A stretch of 64,000 bases of DNA from Streptomyces eurocidicus (GCF_002891295.1 NZ_LGUI01000014.1:147095-211094), one strand, 5' to 3'. Positions 8,299 to 17,146 are shown, counted from the stretch's first letter. Notes: generated by a model not told the origin, from the sequence alone. Program-made: numbers and translations.

Positions 8299-8328
8299 GG
8301 CTAAGCCGGGGCCACGGCCCGCTGTCAA
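8299..8328 (-). promoter_or_regulatory. Promoter of the LLM operon
   Basis: On the minus strand TTGACA (8328-8323) is followed after 18 nt by TTAGCC (8304-8299), a good housekeeping-type promoter about 85 bp ahead of the first ATG. Confidence 0.55.
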
Positions 8329-8344
8329 GCGTCTCCGGGCGAGT

Positions 8345-8364
8345 GTCCATATCGTGGTCCATAT
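8345..8364. promoter_or_regulatory. Direct-repeat operator candidate upstream of the LLM operon promoter
   Basis: Two copies of GTCCATAT start at 8345 and 8357, 12 bp apart (about one helical turn), just upstream of the -35 box. This A/T-containing pair stands out against the local GC and could bind an activator. Confidence 0.4.
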
Positions 8365-8683
8365 GCCGGACGGACGGCCGGAGGCCGGTTGACGGAGAAC
8401 CGGATGGCTGTTCCACTTGGCCCATGCACTCAGGGCAACGGCTGGTCACCCGGGACCACATCGACTTCGGTCATGTCTGGTCGGCGGCGTGTCCGGGGTC
8501 CTGTCCGGCTTGATGCCCGGCCCCGTGCCCGGACCCCGGTCCGGCTCCGCGCCCGTCCTCCCGTCAGGGCCGACGCGTCCCCCGCGCGCCCTCGTACGCC
8601 TTCACCCCCGCTGTGCCCGCGCGGCCCGCAGGCCGCGCTTCCCCTCGCACGCCGTTCCCACGGACATTCGCCTGTAAGTCCGT

Positions 8684-9922
8684 TCAGCAGCTGCAGTCAC
8701 AACCACCGTCGCAACAGTCGCAGTTCTCGCAGCAATCACAGCAGTCACAACAATCGCCGCAGCTATCGCAACTGGGGCCACAGTCGCACTTGTGGCAGCA
8801 CCCCTGGCGCGGCTGCCCGGTCCACGGGTCGTGGAACGGGTCGGCGCAGCACAGCTGACAGGTGCACAGAAGCCCGCTCCACACCGCGCAGCCGGCGATC
8901 AGCCCGCGCTGCTTGCCCCGGCGCGGCGGCTCCGGCGGCGCGCCGGGCGGCATGACCGGCGGCGGCCCGAAGGCGCCCGCGGCCTGCCCGCCGGGGGCCC
9001 CGGGGGCACCCGCGGCCGCCTCCGCGTGTCCCTGGTGGCCGCAGCCCGAGGTGCCGAACGCCCGGTCCACGGCCCGGTCCAGCTCGTGCGCGAGGAGCAG
9101 GTGCGCCAGCCTGCCCTGGGCCTTGCTCGCGAAGTCGACCTCGCGCAGGGCGAGGCGTACGCCGTGCACGGCGTCGTCGCACAGCCTGCGCACCTCCGTG
9201 AGGTCCGTGCCGGTGGCGGCGACGGGGTTCCACGCCCCGGCCTCCCGGTCCTCCGCCAGGTCCTCGACGGCGTCGAGGAGGTGTGCGAGCCGGCCGAAGA
9301 GCCGGCCGGCCTCCTCCAGCGGCTCCTTGTTGCCGGGCCGGCCGGCGAGCACGGCCGTGTGGCCGAAGGCCGCCGCGGTCGCCGTCTCGGTCGGCTCGAT
9401 GACGTCGAGCAGCGGGGTGCCGGGGCCCGCGAGGGCCTCGACGCCGGCCTGCCGGTCGACCGCGTCGACCAGGACGGCGGTGTCGAAACCGAGGTCCGAT
9501 CCGGTGCGGGCGCCGGCCCGGTCCCACTTCGCGGCGACCCGCCGGGCCGCCGCGGCGACCGGGCGGCGGGCCAACAGTCCGTCACCGTCGGCGACATGGT
9601 CGCGCATCTTCGCCGAGGCGAGGACGAGCGAGACGGAGGCGGCGAGCCGCGCGCCCTCGCCCCGGGCGACCGGGGCGGTGCGCATGCCGCGCAGCGGGCA
9701 GGGCCCGGCCGTGCGCCGCCAGGAGCCGGCCCCGTCGGCCGGCCGCTCCGACTGGGCCTCGACGAGCACCGATATGACGAGTCCGTCGTAGTTGGTGGCG
9801 GCCCGTGCGAACTGTCCGTGGTCACCGCGCAGGGCGAGGCAGAGCCCGCACAAGTGGGCCATCCACTCCGTGCGCATCGACTCCGAGAGCCGGTGCCGAC
9901 ATGGTCTGATGATCCCGAACAA
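8684..9922 (-). CDS. DUF5685 family protein with extreme cysteine-rich tail
   Basis: A 412-residue protein. The N-terminus (MFGIIRPCRHRLSESMRTEW, then HLCGLCLALRGDHGQ) and the long helical body match the actinobacterial DUF5685 family, whose function is unknown to me. A Pro/Gly-rich linker (about 310-345) and a hydrophobic turn with CTCQLCC precede the last 38 residues, which contain 18 cysteines in CC, CDC and CCDCC patterns with a few Asp, His and Lys. This looks like a metallothionein-like metal-binding tail or a heavily disulphide-linked segment. The tail uses six TGT codons among 18 Cys codons, unusual at this GC. It is divergent from sflA, with a 273-bp shared promoter region, so the pair may be co-regulated. 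Confidence 0.85.
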   Translation of the reverse strand: MFGIIRPCRHRLSESMRTEWMAHLCGLCLALRGDHGQFARAATNYDGLVISVLVEAQSERPADGAGSWRRTAGPCPLRGMRTAPVARGEGARLAASVSLVLASAKMRDHVADGDGLLARRPVAAAARRVAAKWDRAGARTGSDLGFDTAVLVDAVDRQAGVEALAGPGTPLLDVIEPTETATAAAFGHTAVLAGRPGNKEPLEEAGRLFGRLAHLLDAVEDLAEDREAGAWNPVAATGTDLTEVRRLCDDAVHGVRLALREVDFASKAQGRLAHLLLAHELDRAVDRAFGTSGCGHQGHAEAAAGAPGAPGGQAAGAFGPPPVMPPGAPPEPPRRGKQRGLIAGCAVWSGLLCTCQLCCADPFHDPWTGQPRQGCCHKCDCGPSCDSCGDCCDCCDCCENCDCCDGGCDCSC

Positions 9923-10195
9923 TTCAGGCCCCCGTGTGTGGTGTGGATGGACCCGGGCATCCTAATCACCGGACAACCACACCGGTCCGCAGCCCGCGGA
10001 CCGTTCCCCGTACCGCATATGCCCAGGTCCAGAGCGTGTGGCGAAGCTCTCGGGCTTTCTGACGCACCGCCAAGCGCTTTGCACCAGATGCGTCACGAAA
10101 TCCTCGCTTGGCGGCCATCCACTTGGCACATCATCCGCATCATGGACGACGATAGAGATGCGGTCGGACCACACCGCGTGTGAGAGGAGGCGTCC

Positions 10196-10633
10196 ATGGG
10201 ATCGGTGCGCAAGGCGAGTGCCTGGCTCGGCCTCGTCGACGACAGCGATGACGAGCGCTACTACGACGACGACTACGCCGAGGGGCCCGAGCCCGGCGAC
10301 TCCTGGGTGACCAACCCGAAGGTGCGGGTGGCGGACGAGACCGCGCAGGAACAGGGCACGCGGATCGCGACCGTCACCCCGGACGGCTTCCGGGACGCCC
10401 GGGGCATCGGCGAGCTCTTCCGCGAAGGGGTGCCGGTGATCGTCAACCTCACCGGCATGGAGCCCAACGACGCCAAGCGCGTCGTGGACTTCGCCGCCGG
10501 GCTGACCTTCGGGCTGCGCGGCTCCATCGAGCGGGTCGCCAACCGGGTCTTCCTGCTCACCCCCGCCGACTACCAGGTGCTCAACGGCGAACCCACGGGG
10601 CGGACGAACGGAGGCTTCTTCAACCAGAGCTGA
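10196..10633 (+). CDS. sflA: SepF-like cell division protein SflA
   Basis: A 145-residue SepF-family protein. The N-terminus (GSVRKASAWLGLVDDSD) is the membrane-binding amphipathic helix typical of SepF, followed by an acidic linker and the dimerising SepF core (VTPDGFRDARGIGELFREG, VIVNLTGMEPNDAKRVVDFA, GSIERVANRVFLLTPADYQV). The ATG has GAGAGGAGG 5 nt upstream. It is not beside ftsZ, so it is the paralogue rather than sepF itself. Next to a glutaryl-CoA dehydrogenase gene, its position matches S. coelicolor sflA from memory. Such proteins interact with the divisome or polarisome and influence sporulation septation and branching. Confidence 0.88.
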   Translation: MGSVRKASAWLGLVDDSDDERYYDDDYAEGPEPGDSWVTNPKVRVADETAQEQGTRIATVTPDGFRDARGIGELFREGVPVIVNLTGMEPNDAKRVVDFAAGLTFGLRGSIERVANRVFLLTPADYQVLNGEPTGRTNGGFFNQS

Positions 10634-10653
10634 CGCCCCTCGCGGGCGGGTGC

Positions 10654-11853
10654 TCAGCGGAACGCGTCGAGACCGGTGAGCGCCTTGCCCAGCACCAGCT
10701 GGTGCATCTCCACGGTGCCCTCGTAGGTGAGCACCGACTCCAGGTTCGTGGCGTGCCGCATGACGGGGTACTCCAGCGAGATCCCGTTGGCCCCGAGGAC
10801 GGTCCTGGCCGTGCGGCAGATGCCGATCGCCTCGCGCACGTTGTTCAGCTTCCCGAAGCTGACCTGCTCCGGGCGGAGCGTCCCCGCGTCCATGCGCAGC
10901 CCCAGGTGGTGGGCGAGCAGGATGCCCTTGTGCAGCTCCAGCGCCATGTCGGCGAGCTTGGCCTGGGTGAGCTGGAAGCCTCCGATGGGCCGTCCGAACT
11001 GCTCCCGGGAACGGGCGTAGTCCAGCGCCGACTCGAAACTGCTGCGCGCCGCGCCCATGGCGCCCCACACGATCCCGTAGCGGGCGTGGTTCAGACAGCC
11101 GAGCGGGCCGCGCAGCCCGGTGACCTCCGGGAGGACCGCGTCGGCCGGCAGCCGCACCTCGTCGAGGACCAGTTCACTCGTGACGGACGCACGCAGTGAC
11201 CACTTATGGGTGATTTCGGGCGCGGAGAAGCCGGGGCTGTCCGTGGGCACGAGGAAGCCCCGTATGCCCTCGTCGGTCCGGGCCCAGACGACGGCCACGT
11301 CGGCCACGGAGCCATTGGTGATCCACATCTTGCGGCCGGTGAGCAGCCAGTCGCTCCCGTCGCGCTTGGCGCGGGTGCGCATGCCGGCCGGGTCGGAGCC
11401 GTGGTCGGGCTCGGTGAGCCCGAAACAGCCGATGATCTCACCGGCGGCCATGCCGGGCAGCCAGCGCCGCCGCTGCTCCTCGGAGCCGAAGCGGTGGATC
11501 GCGTACATCGCGAGGGAGCCCTGCACGGAGACGAGGGAGCGGATGCCGGAGTCGGCGGCCTCCAGCTCCAGGCAGGCCAGCCCGTACTGCACGGCGCTCG
11601 CGCCCGCGCAGCCGTAGCCGGTGAGCGGCATGCCGAGGGCGCCCATGGCGCCGAGTTCACGGGTGAGTTCCCGGAGTACGGGGAGCTCGCCGCGCTCGTA
11701 CCAGTCGGCGATGTGCGGCAGGACGCGGTCGGCGGCCCAGCGGCGGATGGTGTCGCGGACGGCGAGATCCTCGGGCGTCAGCAGATCGTCGATGCCGAGG
11801 GGGTCGTGCGGATCGAACGCGGTCGCGCTGCGGGGGGACGAGGGTACGGACAT
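10654..11853 (-). CDS. gcdH: Glutaryl-CoA dehydrogenase (acyl-CoA dehydrogenase family)
   Basis: A 399-residue FAD flavoprotein that oxidises and decarboxylates glutaryl-CoA to crotonyl-CoA in lysine and tryptophan breakdown. It matches the human enzyme closely throughout: GYGCAGASAVQYGL, DSGIRSLVSVQGSL (the Arg that binds the glutaryl carboxylate), GCFGLTEPDHGSDP, WITNGSVADVAVVWAR, SLRASVTSE, GPLGCLNHARYGI, and the catalytic Glu in TYEGTVEMH. The ATG has GGAGG 5 nt upstream; a longer frame to 11901 lacks an SD. It is convergent with sflA and 20 bp from its stop, with no obvious pathway neighbour in the window. Confidence 0.88.
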   Translation of the reverse strand: MSVPSSPRSATAFDPHDPLGIDDLLTPEDLAVRDTIRRWAADRVLPHIADWYERGELPVLRELTRELGAMGALGMPLTGYGCAGASAVQYGLACLELEAADSGIRSLVSVQGSLAMYAIHRFGSEEQRRRWLPGMAAGEIIGCFGLTEPDHGSDPAGMRTRAKRDGSDWLLTGRKMWITNGSVADVAVVWARTDEGIRGFLVPTDSPGFSAPEITHKWSLRASVTSELVLDEVRLPADAVLPEVTGLRGPLGCLNHARYGIVWGAMGAARSSFESALDYARSREQFGRPIGGFQLTQAKLADMALELHKGILLAHHLGLRMDAGTLRPEQVSFGKLNNVREAIGICRTARTVLGANGISLEYPVMRHATNLESVLTYEGTVEMHQLVLGKALTGLDAFR

Positions 11854-12426
11854 GCCAGCCTCCGACACTACGGCGCCGGCCGCGGCGGCCGGCCTGATCA
11901 CGGCCCGACGCTAACGCCCGTTCACGAACCCGTCCAGATGCCTCCGGGGGCTCCGGTACGAGCCGGTCGCCCCGGGCTCCGGTACGGAGCCGGCCCGCGC
12001 GGGGCGCCGGCGTGACGGTCGCGGGCTTCATCGCGACCAGCGGACGAAGCCGGTCCGCGCGAGGCTCCGGCCGTCCGGGGACGCCTTCCGGGCCCCGGTG
12101 GTGGCCGGGGAGCCCGGGGACACCGCGCGCGGGGCACCGGCGGACTGCCGGGTGCGGCGGCGGACCCGGGCGGACCGGGGACACCGTGCGGGGCGCCGGG
12201 GGCGCCGGTACGAGCCGGTCGCCGCGGGCTCCGGTACGGAGCCGGCCCGCGCGGGGCGCCGACCGTCCGGGGACGCCTTCCAGGACCCCCGGTGGTGGCC
12301 GGGTTCCAGGACCCCCGGTGGTGGCCGGGTTCCAGGACCCCCGGTGGTGGCCGGGGAGTCCGGGGGCACCGCGCGCGGGGCGCCGGCCCCGCCCGGGAAG
12401 GAACGCGTGGCCGGCGGGCCGGGCGC
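11854..12426. repeat. Gene-free stretch of nested GC-rich direct repeats
   Basis: A 57-bp unit at 11953-12009 (CCGGTACGAGCCGGTCGCC...) recurs at 12205-12261 with one mismatch. A second unit beginning CGTCCGGGGACGCCTTCC recurs from about 12071 and 12266, the latter expanded by three tandem 26-bp copies. The open frames across it lack an SD and run on both strands, so I treat it as non-coding. It lies between gcdH and the MFS gene. Confidence 0.75.
12278..12355. repeat. 26-bp tandem repeat, three copies
   Basis: The unit begins TTCCAGGACCCCCGGTGGTG and repeats at 12278, 12304 and 12330 without mismatch. It is an expansion inside the larger duplicated block. Confidence 0.92.
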
Positions 12427-14070
12427 TCAGTCCGTCCGTTCCGCCGCCACCGGCGAGGGGGCGTCCGGGGCTCCCCCGCAGTCCATCACCTTCGGCAGCC
12501 GCATCGCCGCCACCGCCCCCAGCAGCAACAGCCCCGCGCTGATCAGCAGCGTCACGTGCAGGCCGTGGACGAACGCGTCCCGCGCCGCCACCCGCAGCGC
12601 CTCCCCCGCCGGGCCCCCGAGCCGGGAGGCGACGTCGTACGCCTCGCCCAGGGAGTGGCTCGCGGCGGCCGAGTCCGCGCTCGGCACCCCGCGCGCGCCC
12701 GCGACGCCGGGCGCGTACGTGGCGTTCATGACGCTGCCCAGCAGGGCGATGCCGATGCCCGCGCCGAGCTGGTACGAGGTCTCGCCGATCGCCGCCGCCC
12801 CGCCGGCGGACTCCGGGGGCGCCTCGCTGAGCATGGACTCGTAGGCCCCGAAGAGCGTGGTCTCCAGGCCGAAGCCGAGGAGGACGAAGCCGCACAGGAG
12901 CACCGTGGGGCGGTCCTGTGTGCCCATCGCGGTCAGCGCGGTGACCGCCGCCGCGGTCAGCACGAAGCCGACGGCGACCATCGCGCGCGGGCCGAGCCGC
13001 TGGAGCAGCCGGGAGCCGACCAGGCCCGCGGCCATCGCGGCGAGGGTGAGCGGCAGCAGCCGCAGACCGGTCTCCAGCGGGGTGAGGCCGAGCACGAGCT
13101 GGAGGTACTGGGCGGCTATCAGCTCCAGGCCGACCAGCGCCAGCATGGCCAGCACTATGCAGCCCACGGACGTCCCGAAGGCCGGCCGGGCGAACATCCG
13201 GAGGTCGACGAGCGGGTGCGCGCGCCGCCGCTGCCTGCGTACGAAGAGGACGAGGAGCGCGGCGCCGACCGCGCCGGGCACGACCGTCGCCAGGGTCAGC
13301 GGCGGTTCGCCGCCGCCCAGCCGCTTCACCGCGAGGACCACGCCGAAGAGCCCGAAGGCGGCCATGAGCGCGCCGAGCACGTCCCACGGGCCGTCGCCGT
13401 CGCCCGTGGACTCCGGCAGCAGCCAGCGGCCGACGGGCAGGCTGACCGCCATCAGCGGGATGTTGATGAGGAAGACCGAGCCCCACCAGAAGTGTTCGAG
13501 GAGGAAGCCGCCGATCAGCGGCCCGCAGGCGGCGCCCACGGCGGCGACCGCGCTCCACACGCCGACGGCCAGCGCCCGCTCCCGCCGGTCGGGGAAGACC
13601 TGCCGGAGGATGGACAGCGTCGCGGGCATGATCATCGCACCGCCGGCGCCGAGCAGCGCGCGGGCCCCGATGAGAACCTCCGGCGTGGGCGCGACCGCGG
13701 CGAGCGCGGAGGCCACGCCGAAGAGTCCGTAGCCGAGCAGCAGCAGCCGGCGGCGGCCGACGCGGTCGCCGAGGGTGCCGAAGAGGATGAGGAGCGAGGC
13801 GCAGACGAGGGGGTAGACGTCGACGATCCACAGCAGCTGGATGGCGCCGGGCCGCAGGTCCTCGGTGACGGCCGGGACGGCGACGTGCAGGACCGTGGCG
13901 TCGACGGCGACGAGGAGCAGGCTGACGCAGAGGACGACGAGCACGGTCCAGCGACTGGCCCCGGCGGCACCGCCGGACGGCGGGCGCGGCGGGAGCCACT
14001 GCCCGTACCGGGACCGCTGCCGGGGGACGCCCGCCGCCCGTCGGGGGCCGGCCGTGGTCGTCCCGGACAT
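12427..14070 (-). CDS. MFS drug exporter, DHA2 (14-TM) family
   Basis: A 547-residue integral membrane transporter with about 14 hydrophobic segments. The N-terminal cytosolic part is about 50 residues, then TM1 (VLVVLCVSLLLVAVDATVLH). Motif A is visible as GTLGDRVGRRR and motif C-like residues as GPLIGGFLLEHFWW. The TVLHVAVPAV and VDVYPLV segments are typical of EmrB/QacA (DHA2) proton-driven multidrug exporters. The ATG has GGAGG 5-6 nt upstream; the frame continues 51 codons upstream without an SD. The gene after it on this strand is gcdH, beyond the repeat block, and no TetR or MarR regulator adjoins it. Substrate unknown. Confidence 0.88.
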   Translation of the reverse strand: MSGTTTAGPRRAAGVPRQRSRYGQWLPPRPPSGGAAGASRWTVLVVLCVSLLLVAVDATVLHVAVPAVTEDLRPGAIQLLWIVDVYPLVCASLLILFGTLGDRVGRRRLLLLGYGLFGVASALAAVAPTPEVLIGARALLGAGGAMIMPATLSILRQVFPDRRERALAVGVWSAVAAVGAACGPLIGGFLLEHFWWGSVFLINIPLMAVSLPVGRWLLPESTGDGDGPWDVLGALMAAFGLFGVVLAVKRLGGGEPPLTLATVVPGAVGAALLVLFVRRQRRRAHPLVDLRMFARPAFGTSVGCIVLAMLALVGLELIAAQYLQLVLGLTPLETGLRLLPLTLAAMAAGLVGSRLLQRLGPRAMVAVGFVLTAAAVTALTAMGTQDRPTVLLCGFVLLGFGLETTLFGAYESMLSEAPPESAGGAAAIGETSYQLGAGIGIALLGSVMNATYAPGVAGARGVPSADSAAASHSLGEAYDVASRLGGPAGEALRVAARDAFVHGLHVTLLISAGLLLLGAVAAMRLPKVMDCGGAPDAPSPVAAERTD

Positions 14071-14292
14071 ACACACCTCCGTGTCGTGCGCTCGCCGCCG
14101 ACCGCGGGGCTGGGAGCTGTGGGCTGGCGGCACCTCCCGGAGGCGCCCCCAGCGGTGGCTGGGGAAGGGCCGGGGAAGGTGTCGAGGGCGGGTGAGTCGA
14201 CAGAGTACGCGAGTCCCGGCCACGGATACGTGCCGCGTGTCACGTCATCGTCCCTGGCCGGGGGCGTGTCGTGGATGCTGGACAATTGATCG

Positions 14293-15468
14293 GTGACTGA
14301 TCTCGTTTCTCCCGCCGGTACGGACGCCGGGGCGGGCGGCCCGTCCGGCGCCGCCGGGGCCCGCCGGGCGCTGCACCGCGCGGCGCCCGCCCTGGTGGTG
14401 TTCGCGGGGGTGCGGGCGCTGGGGCTGGTGGTGCTCACGGTGTGGGCATGGGCGGCGGGCCGGGACGCGCACCAGCTGCTGTCGGCGCGCTGGGACTCCC
14501 TCTGGTACTCCCGGATCGCCGAGCGGGGCTACGGCTACACCCTGGAGCTGGCCGGCGGGAAGGTCCATTCCGATCTGGCGTTCTTCCCGCTGCTGCCCTG
14601 GCTGGAGCGGGGCCTGTCCGCGGTGCTGCCGCTCTCGGCGGCCGACGCCGGGCTCCTGGTGAGCGGGGTCGCCTCGCTGCTCGCCGCCTGGGCGATCTTC
14701 CTCACCGGCGACCGGCTGCACGGCGGGCGCGCGGGCGTCGCCCTGGTGGCGCTGTGGGCGGCGCTGCCGGTCGGCATCGTGCAGTCGATGGCCTACTCCG
14801 AGTCGCTCTTCACGGCGCTGGCCGCGTGGAGCGTCTACTGCGTGCTCACCGGCCGGTGGGTGTGGGCGGGGTCACTGGCCGCGCTGGCCGGGCTGACCCG
14901 GCCGGTGGGGGCGGCCGTCGTCGCGGCCGTGTGGATCACGGCCGCGGTGGTGTGGTGGCGCGGCGGCCGCCGGCCGGCGGGCCGGATGCTGCTGGGCACG
15001 GCCCTCGCCCCGCTCGGCTGGCTGGCGTACTTCGCCTGGGTCGGCGCGCGGACCGGCTCGGTCACGGGCTATCTCGACGTGCAGGGCGGCTGGGGCAACG
15101 GCTTCGACGGCGGGGTGGCCTTCGGCACCTTCGTCGGCGAGCGGCTGACGGGCTCCGCCTGGCCCGCCGGCCTGGGTCTGCTGATCGGCGTGTGCCTGGT
15201 GGTGTGGCTGTATGCGACCGGGGTGCGGCGCGGCGAACCGCTGCCGCTGCTGGTGTACGGGGGCGTGGTGCTGCTGCTGGCCCTGACGGCCAAGGGGTAC
15301 TTCGGCTCCAAGCCCCGGCTGATGATGCCGGCGTTCCCCCTGCTGCTCCCGCTCGCGACGGCCGTGGCCCGGCTACGGACGGTACGGGCGGTGCTGACGG
15401 TGTCTCTGGTGGCGCTGGCATCGGCGGTCTACGGAGCGTTCTGGCTGCACGGCTCCGGCCCGCCGTGA
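14293..15468 (+). CDS. PIG-V-like GT-C mannosyltransferase family membrane protein
   Basis: A 391-residue polytopic membrane protein with about nine hydrophobic segments. The first extracytoplasmic loop carries SARWDSLWYSRIAERGY, the WDxxWYxxIAxxGY signature of PIG-V-type GT-C glycosyltransferases, with the acidic residue expected for catalysis, followed by HSDLAFFPLLPWLER. QSMAYSESLFTALAAWSVY is a second family motif. These enzymes use polyprenyl-phosphate sugars on the outer face of the membrane. The start is GTG 222 bp from the divergent MFS gene. The acceptor cannot be told; a cell-wall or secreted glycan is likely. Confidence 0.8.
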   Translation: MTDLVSPAGTDAGAGGPSGAAGARRALHRAAPALVVFAGVRALGLVVLTVWAWAAGRDAHQLLSARWDSLWYSRIAERGYGYTLELAGGKVHSDLAFFPLLPWLERGLSAVLPLSAADAGLLVSGVASLLAAWAIFLTGDRLHGGRAGVALVALWAALPVGIVQSMAYSESLFTALAAWSVYCVLTGRWVWAGSLAALAGLTRPVGAAVVAAVWITAAVVWWRGGRRPAGRMLLGTALAPLGWLAYFAWVGARTGSVTGYLDVQGGWGNGFDGGVAFGTFVGERLTGSAWPAGLGLLIGVCLVVWLYATGVRRGEPLPLLVYGGVVLLLALTAKGYFGSKPRLMMPAFPLLLPLATAVARLRTVRAVLTVSLVALASAVYGAFWLHGSGPP

Positions 15469-15798
15469 CCCCGCCCGCGCACCCGCCCGCGACCCGCGGG
15501 TGAAGGCGCCGCCGGGGCCGGTGCGGGGCGGCCGGAATTACCGGTGGAGAACTCCCGGCGAAGCCCCGGCCAATCCCCGATAAACGAGACCGGGGAATAA
15601 GGAAGGGCCGCCCGGACCCATCTGCCCCTACGGTTCGTCATAAAGCGAGGACGTTTTTCATTCCGCCCTCATTACAGGGACGTTGGTCCTCTCCAAACGT
15701 GCTGTAAGTCATGTTTGAGACGCATTCCACATCACATCGTCATCACAAACAGGCCCGATCGGCCGAAGCCTCCCGTCACGCAATGTAACGTCGATTCA
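15469..15798. other. Gene-free, AT-richer stretch upstream of the PAP2 gene
   Basis: The 330 bp are clearly lower in GC than their surroundings from about 15536 onward. Small inverted repeats and T runs (GACGTTTTTCATTCC near 15651) suggest the promoter and leader of the following PAP2 gene. The upstream extension of that ORF to 15715 lies in this AT-rich part and lacks Streptomyces codon bias, so I do not count it as coding. Confidence 0.5.
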
Positions 15799-16815
15799 GT
15801 GCGTACCAAAGACGAGCTCGTCCCCCCGGAGGAGCGCCCGACCGAGCCCGTGCGGCCGCGGATGACCCGGACCCGTCTCGGGATCTTCGTGGCGACCTCC
15901 GTGGTCTATCTGGCGATCGTGGTCGGCGTGCTCACCACGTCCTGGCCGGTGCGGTTCGACTGGCAGGTCATGCTCTTCCGGCCGTACAAGCAGTGGCCGG
16001 AGATCCACACCTTCCTCGACTACTTCGTGGTCCTCGGCCAGCGCGGCCCCACCGCCGTCGCCGTGGCCGCCTGGCTGGGCTGGTGCACCTACAAGCAGAA
16101 GACGCTGCGCCCGCTGCTGGTGCTGGGCACCTCGCTGCTGCTGCTCAACGCCACCGTCGGCGCCGCCAAGATCGGCATGGGCCGGCTCGGTCCGCACTAC
16201 GCCACCTCGATCGGCTCCAACGAGATGTTCGCGGGCGGCGACATATTCCCCTCGGGTCACACCGCCAACGCCGTGGTGACCTGGGGCGTCCTCGCCTATC
16301 TGGCCACCACGCCGAGAACCCGCCGGGTGGCCTCCGTGATCGCCGCGCTGCTGGCGCTGGGCGTCGGCATGACCACGGTCTACCTCGGCACCCACTGGAT
16401 GAGCGATGTGACCCTCGGCTGGAGCGCCGGGCTGCTGGTCCTGCTGGCGCTGCCGTGGTTCGAGGCCCCGATGGCCGTCGCCGAGGCATGGCTGCTGACC
16501 GGCTGGCACCGGATCCGCGAGCGCGCCACGCCGGTGCCCGCCGCGACCACCCCGCTCACCCCCATCGGCGCCCCGCGCGCCCCGGCCGACGACCAGCGGC
16601 CCGCCGCCCGCGAGCCCGTGGGCGTCGGCAGCCGCTCGGCGGGCGGCCGGGTGCCGGACGGCAGGCCCCACCTGCCGCCCCGGCCGCACACGGCCCGCTC
16701 CGAGCGGACCCCGGTCACCCCGACCGGCAGCCGCCGGCCGCCGCACTCCGACCGCGCGCCGCGCACCTCGCCGCTGGGCCCCGCCACGGGCCGCGGCCGT
16801 ACCGTCGGCGGCTGA
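15799..16815 (+). CDS. PAP2-family membrane phosphatase
   Basis: A 338-residue protein with about six membrane segments from residue 25 to 230. The phosphatase motifs are visible: a K..R.GP variant of motif 1 (AKIGMGRLGPHYA), motif 2 FPSGHT with the catalytic His, and motif 3 YLGTHWMSDV with the second His and Asp. Such enzymes dephosphorylate lipid phosphates such as undecaprenyl diphosphate or phosphatidic acid. A Pro/Arg-rich tail of about 95 residues follows. The start is uncertain: GTG at 15799 fits the onset of coding bias but lacks an SD and could be leaderless; the frame is open to 15715. Confidence 0.82.
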   Translation: MRTKDELVPPEERPTEPVRPRMTRTRLGIFVATSVVYLAIVVGVLTTSWPVRFDWQVMLFRPYKQWPEIHTFLDYFVVLGQRGPTAVAVAAWLGWCTYKQKTLRPLLVLGTSLLLLNATVGAAKIGMGRLGPHYATSIGSNEMFAGGDIFPSGHTANAVVTWGVLAYLATTPRTRRVASVIAALLALGVGMTTVYLGTHWMSDVTLGWSAGLLVLLALPWFEAPMAVAEAWLLTGWHRIRERATPVPAATTPLTPIGAPRAPADDQRPAAREPVGVGSRSAGGRVPDGRPHLPPRPHTARSERTPVTPTGSRRPPHSDRAPRTSPLGPATGRGRTVGG

Positions 16816-16872
16816 GACCGCCTCGGGCCCATCCGTCCGCGCGAGTGGTACGCACTCCCCCGCGCGGGCGCA

Positions 16873-16915
16873 CGGCGGCCCCGGGACCCCTTCCCAAGGG
16901 GTCCCGGGGCCGCCG
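16873..16915. terminator. Strong bidirectional hairpin terminator
   Basis: A 20-bp perfect stem (16873-16892 with 16896-16915) with a 3-nt loop lies between convergent stop codons. Confidence 0.85.
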
Positions 16916-16930
16916 CTCGTTCCCGGCCGG

Positions 16931-17146
16931 TCAGCCCTTCCAGCAGCGCCGCACGGTGCCGTCCTCGACCTCGAAGTTCAGCCGGCCCACCTGGTACTCC
17001 ATGGTGACGAAGGTGCCGGGGGCGAGGGTGCGCACGGTCGCCCAGCCGCGCTCGCGCGCCCGCCGGGCGGCCTCGGCGACCGCCAGGCCGGTGTATCCGT
17101 CGGGGGCGTCGTCGGGTTCGGCGGGGACGTTCGGGAGAGGTGCCAT
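16931..17146 (-). CDS. I78-family peptidase inhibitor-like small protein
   Basis: A 71-residue protein ending in the motif QVGRLNFEVEDGTVRRCWKG, the RLN...DG.V.R..C pattern of the inhibitor I78 family (potato-inhibitor-I-like fold). The middle has GLAVAEAARRARERGWATVR and PGTFVTMEY, matching the helix and the strand before the binding loop. No signal peptide is present with the ATG chosen, unlike some family members that are lipoproteins, so it may act inside the cell or be a distant relative. Target unknown. It is convergent with the PAP2 gene across a strong hairpin. Confidence 0.8.
   Translation of the reverse strand: MAPLPNVPAEPDDAPDGYTGLAVAEAARRARERGWATVRTLAPGTFVTMEYQVGRLNFEVEDGTVRRCWKG

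Larger units (their letters stand above)
8214..8683. other. Gene-free stretch upstream of the LLM operon
   Basis: The first part holds the operon promoter and a direct-repeat operator candidate (separate entries). From about 8390 to 8683 I see no convincing gene: the open frames there lack an SD and codon bias. A small GGCCCGCAGGCC-type inverted repeat near 8618-8634 could terminate the DUF5685 transcript. Confidence 0.5.

Noticed and set aside
8389..8955. Plus-strand frames opposite the DUF5685 tail
   Set aside because: No SD, GC-driven, and the minus-strand protein explains the codon pattern.
12292..14289. A 665-codon plus-strand frame opposite the MFS exporter
   Set aside because: It is antisense to a well-supported membrane transporter and its translation lacks domains.
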